Source of the DNA: Sclerotiophoma versabilis
Lineage: Eukaryota > Ascomycota > Dothideomycetes > Pleosporales > Didymellaceae
Reading direction: 5' to 3'
Assembly: GCA_012274445.1 (NCBI GenBank)
Contig: JAAROD010000058.1
Span: 1,984,001 to 2,048,000, forward strand
DNA length: 64,000 nucleotides
The notes below the pieces were generated by a model. That model saw only the letters and a list, made by a program, of their open reading frames with translations. It searched no databases and was not told the DNA's origin. Every line of letters begins with the position of its first letter. Position 1 is the first letter of the stretch. Of this stretch, positions 47,394 to 61,382 are shown piece by piece. A program made the translations under genes and the position numbers.

Positions 47394-47591
47394 GTAGTCT
47401 AAATAACTAAGGTAGTCTAAATAACTAAGGTAGTCTAAATAACTAAGGTAGTCTAAATAACTAAGGTAGTCTAAATAACTAAGGTAGTCTAAATAACTAA
47501 GGTAGTCTAAATAACTAAGGTAGTCTAAATAACTAAGGTAGTCTAAATAACTAAGGTAGTCTAAATAACTAAGGTAGTCTAAATAACTAAA
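47394..47591. repeat. 18-bp minisatellite, 11 near-perfect copies
   Basis: The unit GTAGTCTAAATAACTAAG starts at 47394 and repeats every 18 bp through 47591; only the last unit differs visibly (final base). 18 bp keeps reading frame, so it may have been a six-residue repeat in the tail of the helicase-type gene. Each unit contains RIP-like TAA triplets that are identical in all copies. Confidence 0.92.
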
Positions 47592-47777
47592 GTACTTAAG
47601 TTAAAGAGTAGGCAGTAGGCCCTTTAGGTGTTATAAAGAAGCTAAGCACAGTAGTAAGGAGGAAAAGAGTAGGTAGTAGGCTGCTTAGGTGTTACTAACC
47701 GCTATATATATTAGGTTTTTAGATTCCTAACAGCAATCTGTGCTAAGCTAGTACGTGCATGCTAATTAGTAGCTGTA

Positions 47778-48345
47778 AATCTAGCTAATAATCTACTAAT
47801 TAAGACTAATAATCTATTTATTAAAACTAACAATCTACTAATTAAGACCAATAATCTATTTATTAAAACCAACAATCTACTAATTAAGACCAATAATCCT
47901 GTAATGTAACTAACAATCCTCTAATTAAGACTAATAATCTATTTATTAAAACTAATAATCTACTAATTAAGACCAATAATCTATTTATTAAAACTAACAA
48001 TCTACTAATTAAGACCGATAATTCTATAATATAACTAATAATCCTCTAATTAAGACTAATAATCTATTTATTAAAACTAACAATCTACTAATTAAGACTA
48101 ACAATCCTGTAATATAACTAACAATCCTCTACTGTAAACTAAGAATCTACTAATTAAGGCTAATAATCCTCTACTGTAAACTAAGAATCTATTAATTAAG
48201 ACTAATAATTCTTTACTATAAACTAAGAATCTGTTAATTAAGCCGATAATCCTCTACTATAAAACAAGAATCTATTAATTAAGGACTAACAATCCTCTAC
48301 TATAAACTAAGAATTTAATAATTAAGACTAATAATCTATATATTA
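47778..48345. repeat. 21-bp degenerate minisatellite, about 27 units
   Basis: The anchor AATCT recurs exactly every 21 bp at 47790, 47811, 47832, 47853 and 47874, and continues to about 48345 with small variations. Three to four variant units share AATC: one with CTACTAATTAAGAC, one with CTATTTATTAAAAC, one with CTGTAATGTAAC and one with CTCTACTGTAAAC. The first two alternate, giving a 42-bp higher-order pattern. Confidence 0.85.
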
Positions 48346-51300
48346 ATTAAGCTACTAATCCTATTTCTACCTACTACGTAGGTTTAAAATCTGTTATTAA
48401 ACTAAAGGGCCTCTTATATAATTCTAGGTTTATCTCTCTTAAAAGCTAGAATTACCTGCCCCTCTTTCTTTTACCTTATTCTATACAAACAACATTAACA
48501 CACTAGATAGTATACTACATCATAAGCTATTGCATAAACCTATAATACTATTATATAATATGTTGTTATTATATGTTCCTCTTATAAAGATTTTTTTTAT
48601 TTTAATTTAAATTTATTTATTATTATAACTAAGACTGTGCTCTTCTGTAAATACAGCAGGGCAGCTAGGCAGATTCTAACTTCTTTTTTTATAAAACCTA
48701 GAATTACACTACCCTCTACTATATTAATATGTAGAAAGTAAGTAAAAGAAAACTCTTATAATAATGTATTCTACCTATATACTAGCTTACTATACGTAAT
48801 TATTTACCTTATTTATTATTATTTTGTTGCTGTAACTACACAAAAAAATATCTATATAAATAATTCTTTTCTCTAGCTCTGCCCTAATCTTCTACATCTC
48901 TAACCTACTAAAATAACTTAACTTACTATAAACACAACTATGCTGTAACTATAAATATTAATATACTCCTTAACACCTATTACGCATAAGATTTTGCATT
49001 CTTCTCTAACTAGTAACTTATACTCCTCTTTACTATATAGAGAAAAAAGACTAGTAAGTATAATTAATAAAATAATATAATTATAAAGATTAATATTGTA
49101 TAGTTTAGTAAGGCCTTCTTCCTATTATCCCTAATAGACGCGGTAATTATTTATATATAAGAGGAGAACTAGCTCTTATTATATATAATACAGCTAAGCA
49201 TAAGCCTAGAGAGGTAGTAATTTTCTAAGATTTTATTAAGCTCTCTACTAACAAAACCCTGCTTAATATGCATGATAAAGTTAAATAGGAAATTAGTAAT
49301 TATAATCTTTAACACATATTACTATTAATCTAATAATATACAGCCTAATAAGATATCTATTACTATATTACTAATAAGTTTATATAAAATAAGGAAGAGG
49401 CTAAGAAGATTAAAGCTAAGAAGTCTTATAAACGCAAAGCTAAGGAGCGTTTCTATGCATAGAGAGTGTTAATTAGTGTGTAAGCTAATGCTTCTTATAA
49501 GGTAGACACTAACCTGTCTAATTAAGATTAAGACTAGTGCCTCTAGACTAAACAGCTTAGTTATGTCTCTATAGAAGAAGAAGAAGAGGCTTTTACTAAG
49601 TTTATTAAATATAATAATAAGTTTAGGTATTATAAATTCTAAGTGTAGACTAAGGCGTACTACTATGCTATAGACGAATTTAAGAAGAATTATAACTTAT
49701 AATAGATTTATTTATTTGTTTAGTCTATTATAATAGCTAAGAAGGACTGTCTATATAACTAAATTGCTAATTCTCTTTCTATTCTTAATATAGTTTTAAC
49801 TTAAGTATAATGCAAAACTACTATTGCACCTATTTATAGAGATTCTATAACATACAGTATACTCTAAGTATAAGAGGCTGTAATCTAGGCTACTTTACTC
49901 TTTATACAGCACTAAACAGCTTTATATACTATATACTAGTGTTATATAGAAGTGTTCTGCTACTATTTTAACTTAGACTTATAGCAGACTATTTCCTCTA
50001 ATATATATCCTACGCAGTAGAAGGCTAGTTATTATACACGTAAATTTATAAGGTGCTATATATCTTATAGAGTATAATAATCGAGTTTAGTATCTAAGGC
50101 AGAGTAGGTGCCTATAGGAAGCCTAAATTAATTACCCTTACTAGTAGAGTAACAGTTAATTATAGTAAGTTATACTTACTTAGCAGCCTCTTTAGCCTGC
50201 TTTCTAGAAGTAAGCTACATAGTCTCTAGGCAGAGCTAGGTTGCTATAATAACTACTTTAACCTGCATAAGAGTAAGGACGCAGCGCAGCTCTAAGTAGA
50301 CAAGAGCACTAGGAGCTTCTGTATAACTAGGGTTAACTTAAGATTATACTAGTACGTTAGCCTAATTAGCTAGTAGCTTGTTACTAATATATTACGCGTT
50401 TATATCTATAATAATATAACTATTAGGAGAAAGTAGTTTGTAGAGGTTGCGCATTACTAATATTTAAGTATAAGGTAGAATAGTGTAGAAGATATATATA
50501 GTAAAAATACAATTGTAAGTCTTTAGCGTGTTAGGCAGGGCCTAGACACTCTAGATAAAATTATTAGTAATAATATTAGCGTGCAATTAGTGTAACTAAT
50601 TAAGTATAGTTCTATTAGGGTAGATCTTAAGGCTACTCTAGGTAATATTATAATAGAAGTTATTATTAAGCAGTTCTTTAACAGCGTTAACACTAATATA
50701 AGTGCTAGCACTAACAACTAACTTCGCACAGAAAAGAAGGTAGCTACTAGCTGTGCCTACTTTAAGCACACTATTACTAGGGCTTAGGGCAGCTAGCTTA
50801 AGGGTAAGGTTACTATTAGGCTGCAGAATAATATTAATGCTATTATACTCTTAGACTATAGGAGTATAGGTAGTAGTAATTTCTTTAACAGTGCATAAGA
50901 AAACTATAGTAGAGACTATAGTAATAAAATTACTACGTAAGGCAAAGTTGTATAAAGTAAGATAAAGCTTTCTCTAAGTAGTGTAGGTACTTTAGGTAGA
51001 GAATAGTAAAGCAGGTTAAGTTAACGTGTAGCTAGATTAAATATAGATAAGAAGTAGTAAGAGAAGATAAGAAACAGAAATAGAACGTTTAAATAGAGAA
51101 AGTATAATAATAATAAAGTAAACCAACAATAAAATAACAGTAAAAGATAATATAATTAATAGTAAAAACAAATTTTAGCATATAATAAAAGATAATTAAT
51201 TGTCTATAAACTCTATAACTACTAAAAATTATAAATAAACCTTAAGAAATAGATTATATAGAGTAATAAGAGTAATAAGATGTATTTTATCTACGTGTTA

Positions 51301-52900
51301 ATTAGAAGTTTTAGTATTAAGTAAAGTAGAAGAGATTATAATACTACTACTCTTACTATCTAAAATCTTCTAAATGTTGTGCTCTAAATTACTCTACAGA
51401 GACAATGCTAACTCTAGGTTATAATCTTATAACTCTAGGTTAGTTATTTACTTAAGATATAACTTAGTAGGAGAGTAGCTGTCTATTATATAAGAAGTAT
51501 ATAAGCTTTTAATCTTATTATACCTAGCAAAGACACCCTTATTATACTCTGTAATTATTTTAACCTAGTCTGTAAACTTCCCTACTAGTAAAGAATGTTT
51601 AATAAAAGAGTTAGTAATAGCACTCCTTAGCAGAAGTGTAAATATACTAACACTAAACCTTTTATACAATATAAACTAGCGTTTACTATAGTCTAACTAA
51701 TAGTAAAACTCTTTCTATTATATAGTACAATGCTCTCTTATAGCAGAGGATCTATTAGATTATACATACACAGTAGTAAATAGCTGTTCCCTAGTAATAG
51801 TAGTAAAACTACAACCGTAACTATACTAAGGTGCTGTATAAGTGCGTAGTTAGCGCTTAAGGGCATTATACTTATTATATATTGCTGCTATAATTTAATA
51901 ATATTTTATATTACTAATAATACTAACAGTATAGTTTGTTTGCGCAGCTAAGAAAAGATTTCTAAAACCTCTTGCTTCTAGTTAACTAAATCTAGTGCTA
52001 GATTAACTTTAAGAGGGATCTAACAGAGTTTAAGAGATAGTATTATTATGCGTAACTACTAGAGAGCTACTCTAGAATATGTTAAATCGAGGTAAGGATT
52101 TAGTAAGCTGTAGATGTGCTTTAGGTAGCTTTGCCTGCTAGACTTTTAACACTGCCCTCTAATCTAGAATGCAATCTCTAGTTACTATAGCAGCTGCTTT
52201 TATAATTATATTTTATATAACTTTGTTATTAATACTAGATAGCTGTGTTAAGAAAGTCTTATATTATTATTACTTATTAGTTAAGCCTACTTATCCCCCT
52301 CTTTTTAACTCTTTTGCTTGTATATTGCGTCTATAAGTTGTATTAGTCTTCTGCCTCTTTGCTTTCTTCTTACTAGTTCTTTTATTACTATCTCTAGTAC
52401 TATCTCTACTATTACTATCTTCTACCTTAGACAACTCTTCTTTATACACCTTTATAATAATATAAATTAACCTTTGCTTACGCACACGTTAATAAATCTA
52501 GTATAAGGCTTATTTAGGAGATAGTATAATAAAAGCCTATAGTTGTTTACTAGAACTTAAAACTATACTAAAAATTAAAGAATTAGAACCTATTTAACTA
52601 GAGATATCGTAAATAAACTTAAGGTTATTAGGATTTCCATCTAACTTGTCTAGCGCAAGATATAGCGAATATGCTGCTATTATATAATAAAGGTAAATAA
52701 GAATAGAGTTAAATAAAGCTGCAGGCTCTATTCTTAGCAGCTCTATAAGTAGGTCTGATGTGTAACTAGTATAACCTTTATCTATTCTAGTCTGTGCACA
52801 TAACTATAAGTTAATTCTACCTTTATATAGGTTAAAATTAAATCTAACTAATATATATTACACTACTGTATTAAAACCTAAATTTATTATATATAATGCT
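48346..52900. other. RIP-degraded repetitive DNA, possible 5' part of the third helicase-type gene
   Basis: No intact gene. + strand read-through gives protein-like stretches at about 49380-49800 and 50520-51000. They lie upstream of, and could belong to, the helicase relic that follows, but they have no recognisable domain. Two hairpin-plus-pyrimidine segments (48422-48467, 48674-48720) match the family described in the introner-like entries. Minus-strand open stretches at 50523-50717 and 52291-52485 are compositional shadows. Confidence 0.35.
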
Positions 52901-55900
52901 ATATATTAATTTATTACATGCAGCCTTTATTAATACGCTTTGCTTCTAAGCATAGTCCTACCTTACTTTAATAATTACCTAGACTATTAATACAGTATTA
53001 GAAAACACGAATATAAATTAATATAGAAGGAAATTACAACTCTATAATTAAGTTATACTATAAAGACAGAATACTCTAATTTTATTATAGATAATATTAC
53101 TACTATTAATATTATCCTAAGCCTTAAACTCTTTAAGAATTCCTACTAGTATAACTACTATAATATAATTAAAACTAGCCTAATAGCTATAAAGAATTTA
53201 AAAGCACACTTATAGAAGATGCATAATACTAGAGCTATATAAGAAACTATAAGCAACTAGTATAAGATATATATATTAGTAGTTAATAGCTAACACTTCT
53301 TTATAGCTGTTCTATTATAATTCCTTAATCTTAGAGTTATATGCTTATTTACTATAAACCTAGATTCTAAAGCTTTATAGTTAACCCTATTGCAAAATGC
53401 AACTGTGCTCCTAATAGAACTGCACTTAACTATAAACACATTAACTACTAATATAACCAACCTAACAGCCTCTCTATTAAAGTAGAATTATAAAGATAAT
53501 AGTAGAGAACTATAAAGCCTATAGGCCTAACTAGCGTTAGCTATAAAATAGGCTAAGGAAGATTAATATTAGTGTCTAGATACAGTTGCTAAGACTTCTT
53601 CTTTGCACACTAACTCTTAGCTTATCTATATAAGATTTCTCTATATTCTATCTAGTTTCTTATTATAGAAGAAAGTAATAGCTTTAATATAGATACTAAA
53701 GAAATATAAAGAATAATAACTATACTTCTTATACTATACAGTATAAAGTATAGTTAGAATATAGTAGAATACTATAGTAGAAATATTATGCTATGTACGC
53801 ATTGCTGTTATGCAAGAGCATCTAAAGGATGTACTACTCTTCTCTCTTAATATTTATTAAAACCTAGACCTATAGTATGCTATTACCTTATAAAAGATAT
53901 TTATATTCTTTGCCTAAGTTATATCTAGAGATTTACTAATCTAAAGAATAATATACTTTACCTCTAGTTAACAGCATGTATAGACTACAATTTATAAACA
54001 CATTTATAATAATACTAGAGAATTTCTAACAGTAGACTGCAAACATAATTAAACCTTCCTGTCTAATTTAGAGTAACTATACTACAACTTTTAGATTTCC
54101 CTTCTTAAATAAACAACCCGGACAGATAATACTAAACTATCTATCCTACTTTCTATAGCGGTCCTTGCTCTAAACATATAAGGCACTAGATTTTAAGAGG
54201 TATATAATTTTGCTATAGATATTTCTGTACTAAAGAAGTTTATAAGACTATCTGCAATCTAAGTATACTAAAGTAAGTTTAGAAAACTAATAGATACTAC
54301 AGACTCTATATATATAAGTATAAAAGATATAGTAATATTAGAAGAGGCTTAACAGATATAGGAAATCGAAGATATATAAGAACTGCATTATACTACTGAG
54401 TCTAAAAACTAAGATATTGTAGATTGCTTTAACTAATAGGTTTAGAATTACCTTACTACCTAATACCTAACTACTATAAATTAGTTAATTACTACTGCAC
54501 GCTACGCTAGTTAATTTTAATATAGAGAAAACCTAGACGCGTTTATATATTAGAGTAGGGATAATGTTACTATTTACTCTGTTAGAATATTATTATTACA
54601 GTTCTAAAGTGTAGTATAGAATGAATATGCAGTTGTATTTAAACTTCTGTAGTAGTTATGCTTTATTAATAGCTCTACTAAGCTACCTAAGATTCTATAA
54701 GACACTATAGATAAACAAGCTACCTAATCTACAGCAGGCTATAGTGCATTTGCACCTTTATCTTCTTAATTGTTAGGATATAAGGATTTTATTTCTAGTT
54801 AACTTATAACTACTCTGCAGAAATAGACTTATAAAGACTATACTATTACTAATCTATAAGATATTAGACAGATTATAGTATATAGTAAACTTATTTAAAA
54901 GTTCCTAGGACATTTACTGTGTCTAGCCTACTTTATAAGTAGCTAGCCTGCTAGAGGCACTAAGATCCTAAGCATCTAATATAAGAACACAGTTACTAAT
55001 AGCATTTGCAACCTATTCCTATTTAATAGTCTTATAGCTATTGTTCTATGCTACTATAAAGGCTTTAACTGTAATAAGACACTAAAAACAGTATATTAAT
55101 TTCTTTCTTATAAGATTAGGTTACTACTTGTATAGTATATATAGTTAATTTAACTATTCTATACTATATTATAATATTGACTTGCTACTTCCTACTAAGA
55201 CTATTACTATAAACTTGTAACTAGTAGCTTTCTTTAGCTAGATATAGATAGAATTTAACATAAAACATTATAACTACTAAGTAAGGTTCTATCTTAAGCT
55301 ACTATATAATAGATAGGTTAAGAGATTAATATTAGCACTATGCAACACTTAATTATTGCGTTTAGTAGAAAGATTAGCATTTATAATAGTAAACTGCAGA
55401 CTCTATCTTAAGAAGAAATAGATAATATTATTAACAAAGCTAAGGCAGAAGCTATAGAAATGCAGGCTAGATATTTACTAGAGACTGCCTATAGCATATA
55501 CGCACTTAATATTTCTTAAGTATTTACTAGAAAACAAAATATAGCTACTGTATATTTTAAGATATTAAGTTAATAGTATAAAGTATTAGGCTTCTATATA
55601 GACTACACTATAGACCCTTTATATATAGTATTATCTACTATTTTATATAACCAACTTAAAGACAGGATAGGTATAAATTACTTAGCACTGTTATAAGAAA
55701 ATTTTAGCTCTACTGCTTAATTCTGCAGTAAACAAAAAGAAGCCCTAAATACTATTATAATAGGATTAATAACTGTTACCTACGTGGCTGGCACTAGATC
55801 TAGTAAAAGTCTATTATTTCTACTACTAGCTTGTTTTCTAAACTACGGCTAGACTATTGTTATTGCACCTCTAGCAGCACTGCGCATTAATATTATAACT

Positions 55901-57800
55901 TATTATAAAGTATTGTAAATTAGAACTATAGTATAGAAATAAGAACATTATAACAAGACAGCCTCTATTATACTAGCAATACTAGAAAGCCTTAGCTAAG
56001 ACAGCTTTATATAGTTTGTAAGTAGAATAAACTTACTAGGGCGTCTAGAATATATAGTAGTAGATAAATTCTACTATGTACTGTAATCCTACTATATATT
56101 TAGACCGTATCTAAAAAACCTCTAAATTCTAGTAAAATACAGATTGCGAGTAATATTATTATCTGCTACTATACTATAGGAAGAAGAAGAAAACGCGTAC
56201 TAGCTTATAGGACTGTCTAGGTTAGTTAACACGTTTTGCAAATTAACAGTGTGCAGTAATATTTACTACTAAGTGTATTATCTACCTAACAGAGGGCCTG
56301 TAACTATAGGTTAAATAGCTAAATACATATAAACAGAGCACTAGAAACTAAAGAAGATTCTAGTGTATGTTAACACCTAATCTATAGCAGAAACCTTAGT
56401 ATATATATTAAACTGTAGATATATTTATAGTAATATAGATAATAGTAAAAAGATAAGATAGTAAACCGAATTTATGTCTGTGTTAGATAGCGTATTTGTT
56501 ACTACTAGTATATTTTCTGTAGGTATTTATATTCTATTTTTACTAGCAGTATTTTAATTTAGTAAGCCTAACTATATTATTGTATAGATATAAGAAAGTA
56601 GAAGAGCAGGCTGTAATAAGACCCTCTGTACAGCTAGGCTTATTATCTTATTATTATTATTAAATGTCTATTTTAATAAAGCAGATATAAAAGCATAGTC
56701 TATTATTATAGTATTTATCTAAGATAATAACAGAGATCTAGTCTGTTAAAGGAGAATACTTAACTAGTACTTTAATAATAAACTTAACTATATAATGTAC
56801 ATGTTATTAGAAGCTGCATATAATACTTACCTAACGCGCTTTTATCTACCTATAACACCTGTGTTATTATATATTGCAATTATATATGTAATAGTATTAT
56901 AAATTCTATCTAGTCCCCTCTGCTTAGCCTATATAAGAACTATAAGAGAATCTACTATTAATATTATAACACCTGTAAGGAACACTAGCCTATTTGTTTA
57001 TATAACTATATATTTAACACTAAGGGCTATTATATTAGAAAAGTTCTATAATAATATACTATTAAGAGAACTATTTAACTCTAGTAACTTGCTGTCTATA
57101 CTAATAACTTATCTAAGGTAAAATAAACACCCTTTAGACTTATTAGGTACGTTTCTAAAATAAAGGCAGTAATATACTAATAATATTTAGATATTAACTA
57201 TAGGGTAACTAAGTATAGATTACCTGTTACTAAATATAAAATAGCAAGGCAACAGAGACAGCTTAATTTTAACTTAAGCAATTTAAGTAAATAAAAGACT
57301 ATATAAGCATAACTATTTCTATCCAAGATTCTAGCTATGTAATAGTTCTAGGTAACCTACTATATAATATGTTTTACTAATAGAGAGGCATTTAATTATA
57401 TCTGTAGAAACTGTAATATAAGCAATAATTATAGGCTAATATACATAGGCTCTATAATAGTATTATACTAATCTGCTGTTAATATATAATAGAGTAAAGC
57501 CTAGTACTAGATATGCCTAATGCTATTTAATTACTATTTAAAATAGAATATTAAAGGCTTAAGCAGAGTGTGTATACAAAGGCTGGATATGCCCTGTAGG
57601 AATAAATTTGCTATTTGCAATACTTAGGTATACCTGTAGGATAAGTGTCTCTATATCTAAGTAGAGTAGATCTAATAGGTTTAAACTTATATAGAGCCTT
57701 AGGATAATAGTAGATAGATATAGAAGAATTAGTCTTCTAGAATAATATATTCTAACCTTACACTAGAGTTTATAAAATATTAGACTAGTATAGTAGATTT
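52900..57800 (+). pseudogene. Third, diverged RIP-degraded recombinase-like/RecQ-type helicase gene
   Basis: The same domain order as the 5.1-kb repeats but clearly diverged at DNA level. An 'ARGTKILSIQY' stretch near 54950 corresponds to the recombinase-like 'GRGSEI' type box. Walker A relic 'AGTRSSKSLLF' lies at 55786-55818. The DExH box appears as 'VVDKFYYV' near 56061 (RIP-type changes of DEFHH). Motif III 'LLSATI' lies near 56157. The helicase C-terminal part continues to about 57000, followed by a less clear tail to 57800. Stops are frequent. A paralogue of the repeated gene is the best reading; borders are uncertain. Confidence 0.55.
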
Positions 57801-58049
57801 TAAAGACGACTTTAAAGCTAGCTGTATTGTTCTAGTATTAACTTAGTTAACTTATAAGTTTTTTATAGCAGACAGCCTAAGATATTATAGAGAGCTTATT
57901 AATAGTAAGTAGATTTATCCTTTACTATATACCTAAACACCTAAGACAAAGTAAGACACTAATTTAAAACTTAGAATTAATAGGACTACCCCTTATTAAT
58001 AATAATAATAAAATAATGTAAATATAAAGTGCTAGAAGAGAGAGGAGAG

Positions 58050-58450
58050 CTACTAATTCTAGGTTTTAACTTAGTAGACTTAGATTATTTCTCTACTTTA
58101 CCTGTAAATCTATTACGTGCTAGGCGCATACGGTCCTTATGCTAGTAGCACTAGTATAGGTATATAATCTCTCCCCCCCCCTCTCTCTTCCTCTTCTACT
58201 TTTCTCTACCTCCCTACCTACTAACCCTCTGCCTACCTACTGCTAGCTAACTTAAACTACTAAGTCCGCAAGCTAAAAACCTAGAAACAGCTAGTCCCCC
58301 CCTCTTCTTCTCTACTACACAACTACTATATATAATAACTACTCTACACGTATTATAAAACTTATAAGTACTATTAATAAAAACTTTACTAAAAAAAAAT
58401 AAAAAAAAAATTAAAACCTAGAATTACCCTAACCTCTCTCTCCCCTCTCT
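58050..58450. repeat. Cluster of hairpin-plus-pyrimidine elements outside readable genes
   Basis: Members of the AAAACCTAGAATTA + C/T-rich family lie at 58030-58070 (minus orientation), 58276-58311 and 58411-58450. Pyrimidine tracts up to nine or more C survive here, as expected since RIP attacks CpA rather than CpC. No donor/acceptor pair frames these copies, unlike those at 58768, 60493 and 61282. Confidence 0.5.
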
Positions 58451-58767
58451 TCTAGTACTACCTTTTAGAAGAACGCTACAGAAACGCTAAATAAAGAGTA
58501 AAGTTACTATAATAGATTTTGCCTTTTATTTTGCGTATATAATAGTTTGTCCTTTAGATAGCGTTTGCTTTAAAGTAGACTACTTGTTTTTATAGAGTTT
58601 GCCTACTACTAATTAGATCTGTACTACTACCTAGATAGTTTAACCTAGAACCTATAGCTATTATAATTAAATAATGCATGTGTAACCTATAGCTTTTACT
58701 AATACCTTAGTTAGCAGTTTTAATAGATAAGCAAGAGTAAGCTATATATCTAGTAAAAGGACAGCCT

Positions 58768-58852
58768 GTGAGTTTCTAGGTTATCTAAAACCTAGAATCT
58801 GTCTAGCTTCCCCCTTGCTATATAATATATTATCTTTCCTTAACTTATTTAG
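58768..58852 (+). other. Introner-like intron 1 (85 bp)
   Basis: Donor GTGAGT at 58768 and acceptor TTTAG at 58852, with CTTAAC upstream of the acceptor as branch site. The interior has TTCTAGG...AAAACCTAGAA, able to form a stem, followed by a C-run (TTCCCCC). Confidence 0.5.
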
Positions 58853-60492
58853 CAAATCTCTTAGTAAACTAGACTAGATAATAACGCCTTTAAATAACAA
58901 ACCTGCAGAATCCCTACTACTACTATTATCTCTACTATTACTAATATTACTATTAATAACAGCATATAACGCTAATTAGACGCCTTCTTTATAAGACTAA
59001 CTAATACTATTAGGGTCTTAAGCTATTATTCTAGAGACACTTTAGCAGTAGATAATTTAAGAGGTAGAGTATCCTTTAAGCAAGACAACGTCTAAAATCC
59101 AGTATAACTCTAATAATAAGTATAATAAAATAATATGTTAGGGATATAAATAAGCTAAAGAGCAGGATAACTCTAATAATCTAGATAAGCAGCTATACTA
59201 AGAGACAGGATAAATAGACATGTTAGATTTTAGCCGGCTTAATATAGAAGACGAGCATGTTACAACTTCTATAACTATAATAGTAGTACTAATTAAGAAG
59301 AAAGATAAGATAATAACTAAGCTAGCCTATTAAATAAAGCTGCTGTTAATAAAAGTTTTAGAGGGTAACCTATAATAACTAATGTATAAACTAGCACAAT
59401 TAATTATTAGGCTTACTCTATAGTTTAGTAAGAGTAGGGTGGCCTTTAAGCACGTCTTTAATAAAGTCCTTTTCTCTATATTCTTAGATTTTAAATAGGG
59501 TCTTGTAGATATTAGAGAGTAGATTAATACCTATTAGCTAAGTATAGTTAAGGCTATATTACGTAACCTATAGAAACTTAATAAGATACGCTTAATAGAT
59601 ACTGTTTAGGCTCTATAGTAGTACTCTAAATAGGCTGCTAGTTATGTAGATTAAGCTTATTAACTACTCTTTAATACTAGATTAGCACTCTACTAAAATA
59701 CTAGTATCTACTACAACGTACGTATTAACTAAGTATAGGCAACCTTATTACTTAATTAGTTACTTAGAAGTACTATAGCTATAATTAATAAACTCTACCT
59801 TATAGCTATTGTAGATAATAAGGAGCTTAAGGTTACTAATTAAGGCAAGTTACCTATAGACATAGAGAAAGAATAAGACAAACCTGTCCTATCTAGCCTA
59901 AAGCCTAAAACTAAGCCTATTTAACTAAGTAGAGGACTTATAGAAGCTAATTTTAGTAACCTTTTCTGTGCTCCTAAGATTAAAAAGAAGACTATTTTGG
60001 TCTGTATCTATGCACTAGTTATAGAACAAGCACTAGCTACAAATTATAAAGTAATAGCTGTAGTAACACTAGTTATTAAGTGTAAAGACGCACCTCTCTC
60101 TGCAGCCTAATCTAATGTAGAATAATTAGCAGCATACTGTTATATAATACTTAAACTAGATTATAACACGCTGCCTATAAGCTTTATACCTGCTATTACT
60201 CTAAAGATGCTTATTAGTTAAGACTATATAGCTAATTCTAAATACTATTAGTTCTACGCAATTAATAACTCTAGTAATATATAAATAATTAGATTAGATT
60301 ATTTAATTAGTATTAATATAAATACCCCTGTAGATGCTAAAGATAATAATATAATTAACACTAAGAATTATTTACTAGCTGTACTTTACTATTATAAACA
60401 GGAATAAAAAGAAGATAACAGAGACGTAGATATACTAGACACATCTAGAGTAATTATAAACTAGCGCAGTAAGTAGCTTATAAGGGGCAACA

Positions 60493-60576
60493 GTAAGCTT
60501 CTAGGTTTTAAAAACCTAGAATTAATTAGACTCCCCCCCTCTCTAGATTTTTAACATGCTTACTAAATATTTATAG
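60493..60576 (+). other. Introner-like intron 2 (84 bp)
   Basis: Donor GTAAGC at 60493 and acceptor TATAG at 60576, with CTTACTAAA as branch site. The interior is a near-perfect palindrome, TTCTAGGTTTT and AAAACCTAGAA, followed by CTCCCCCCCTCTCT. Confidence 0.6.
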
Positions 60577-61281
60577 TTAATAACTACCTAATTAATATTA
60601 TAGGACTAAACAGCAGCTCTATATATTATATGTGCTATAACCTACTAAATATTATCTATAATATACTAGTTACTCTAACTATCCCTAAGAACCTAAAGCT
60701 ATTATTAGATATAAAAGAGCGCATAATAAAGTATAATATCTTATTAGTAGTTTCTTACTTTAAGAAGTTACTGTATAAAAATATAGAAGAGTTAATTAAG
60801 TTTAGCTACTTAAAGGAGTAGAGTAACCTAAACACGCTAGCTTGCAAATATCTATATAGAGAATATGCAGTAGAAGTAGGTCTTCTAGTAGTACTTTAAG
60901 ACAAGACTATAGTAGCTAATAAAGAGAAGAATCTTAAAAGCAGCTAAGATATCTTTAAAATTTAAGACTTAGCGTTCTGCAAACATTAAGAAGAGATTCT
61001 AAAGCTTTTAGTTCCTGCGTGCGTTACGTTCTAAGAGTATATAAATGCTTTTTCTACCTTGCACATTTTCTGTTAGTCTATGCCTATTTTACTAGGTGCA
61101 AATCCGTCTTAGTATTTATACTAGAACTAGGTTCTAGGCGCTGCTACTGCTATATTATAGATTTAATAATGTATAGACACTAGCAAAGGCAATATAGGAG
61201 GGCTCCTGTACTATAACACTAGTAGCAGTAAGATAGTTACTGCATTTATAACACTACTAAATATAAGCATAGCTAAGGAAG

Positions 61282-61382
61282 GTAAGTATAATTCTAGATT
61301 CTTAAAAACCTAGAATTACCTGCCCCTCCCCCCCTCTCCCTATAATATAGTATATTATAGTATATTAGCTAATAAAATATAG
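61282..61382 (+). other. Introner-like intron 3 (101 bp)
   Basis: Donor GTAAGT at 61282 and acceptor AATATAG at 61382, with GCTAAT as branch site. The interior has TTCTAGATTCTT and AAAACCTAGAATTA, then a long C/T tract with seven C. Confidence 0.6.

Noticed and set aside
47394..48345. Regular short repeats as a CRISPR array
   Set aside because: Units are directly adjacent with no unique spacers, and the genome is eukaryotic; these are minisatellites.
50523..50717. Minus-strand 64-codon leucine-rich frame
   Set aside because: It lies opposite a + strand protein-like stretch and looks like its shadow.
52291..52485. Minus-strand lysine-rich 64-codon frame
   Set aside because: Isolated, low complexity, no start context or neighbours to support it.
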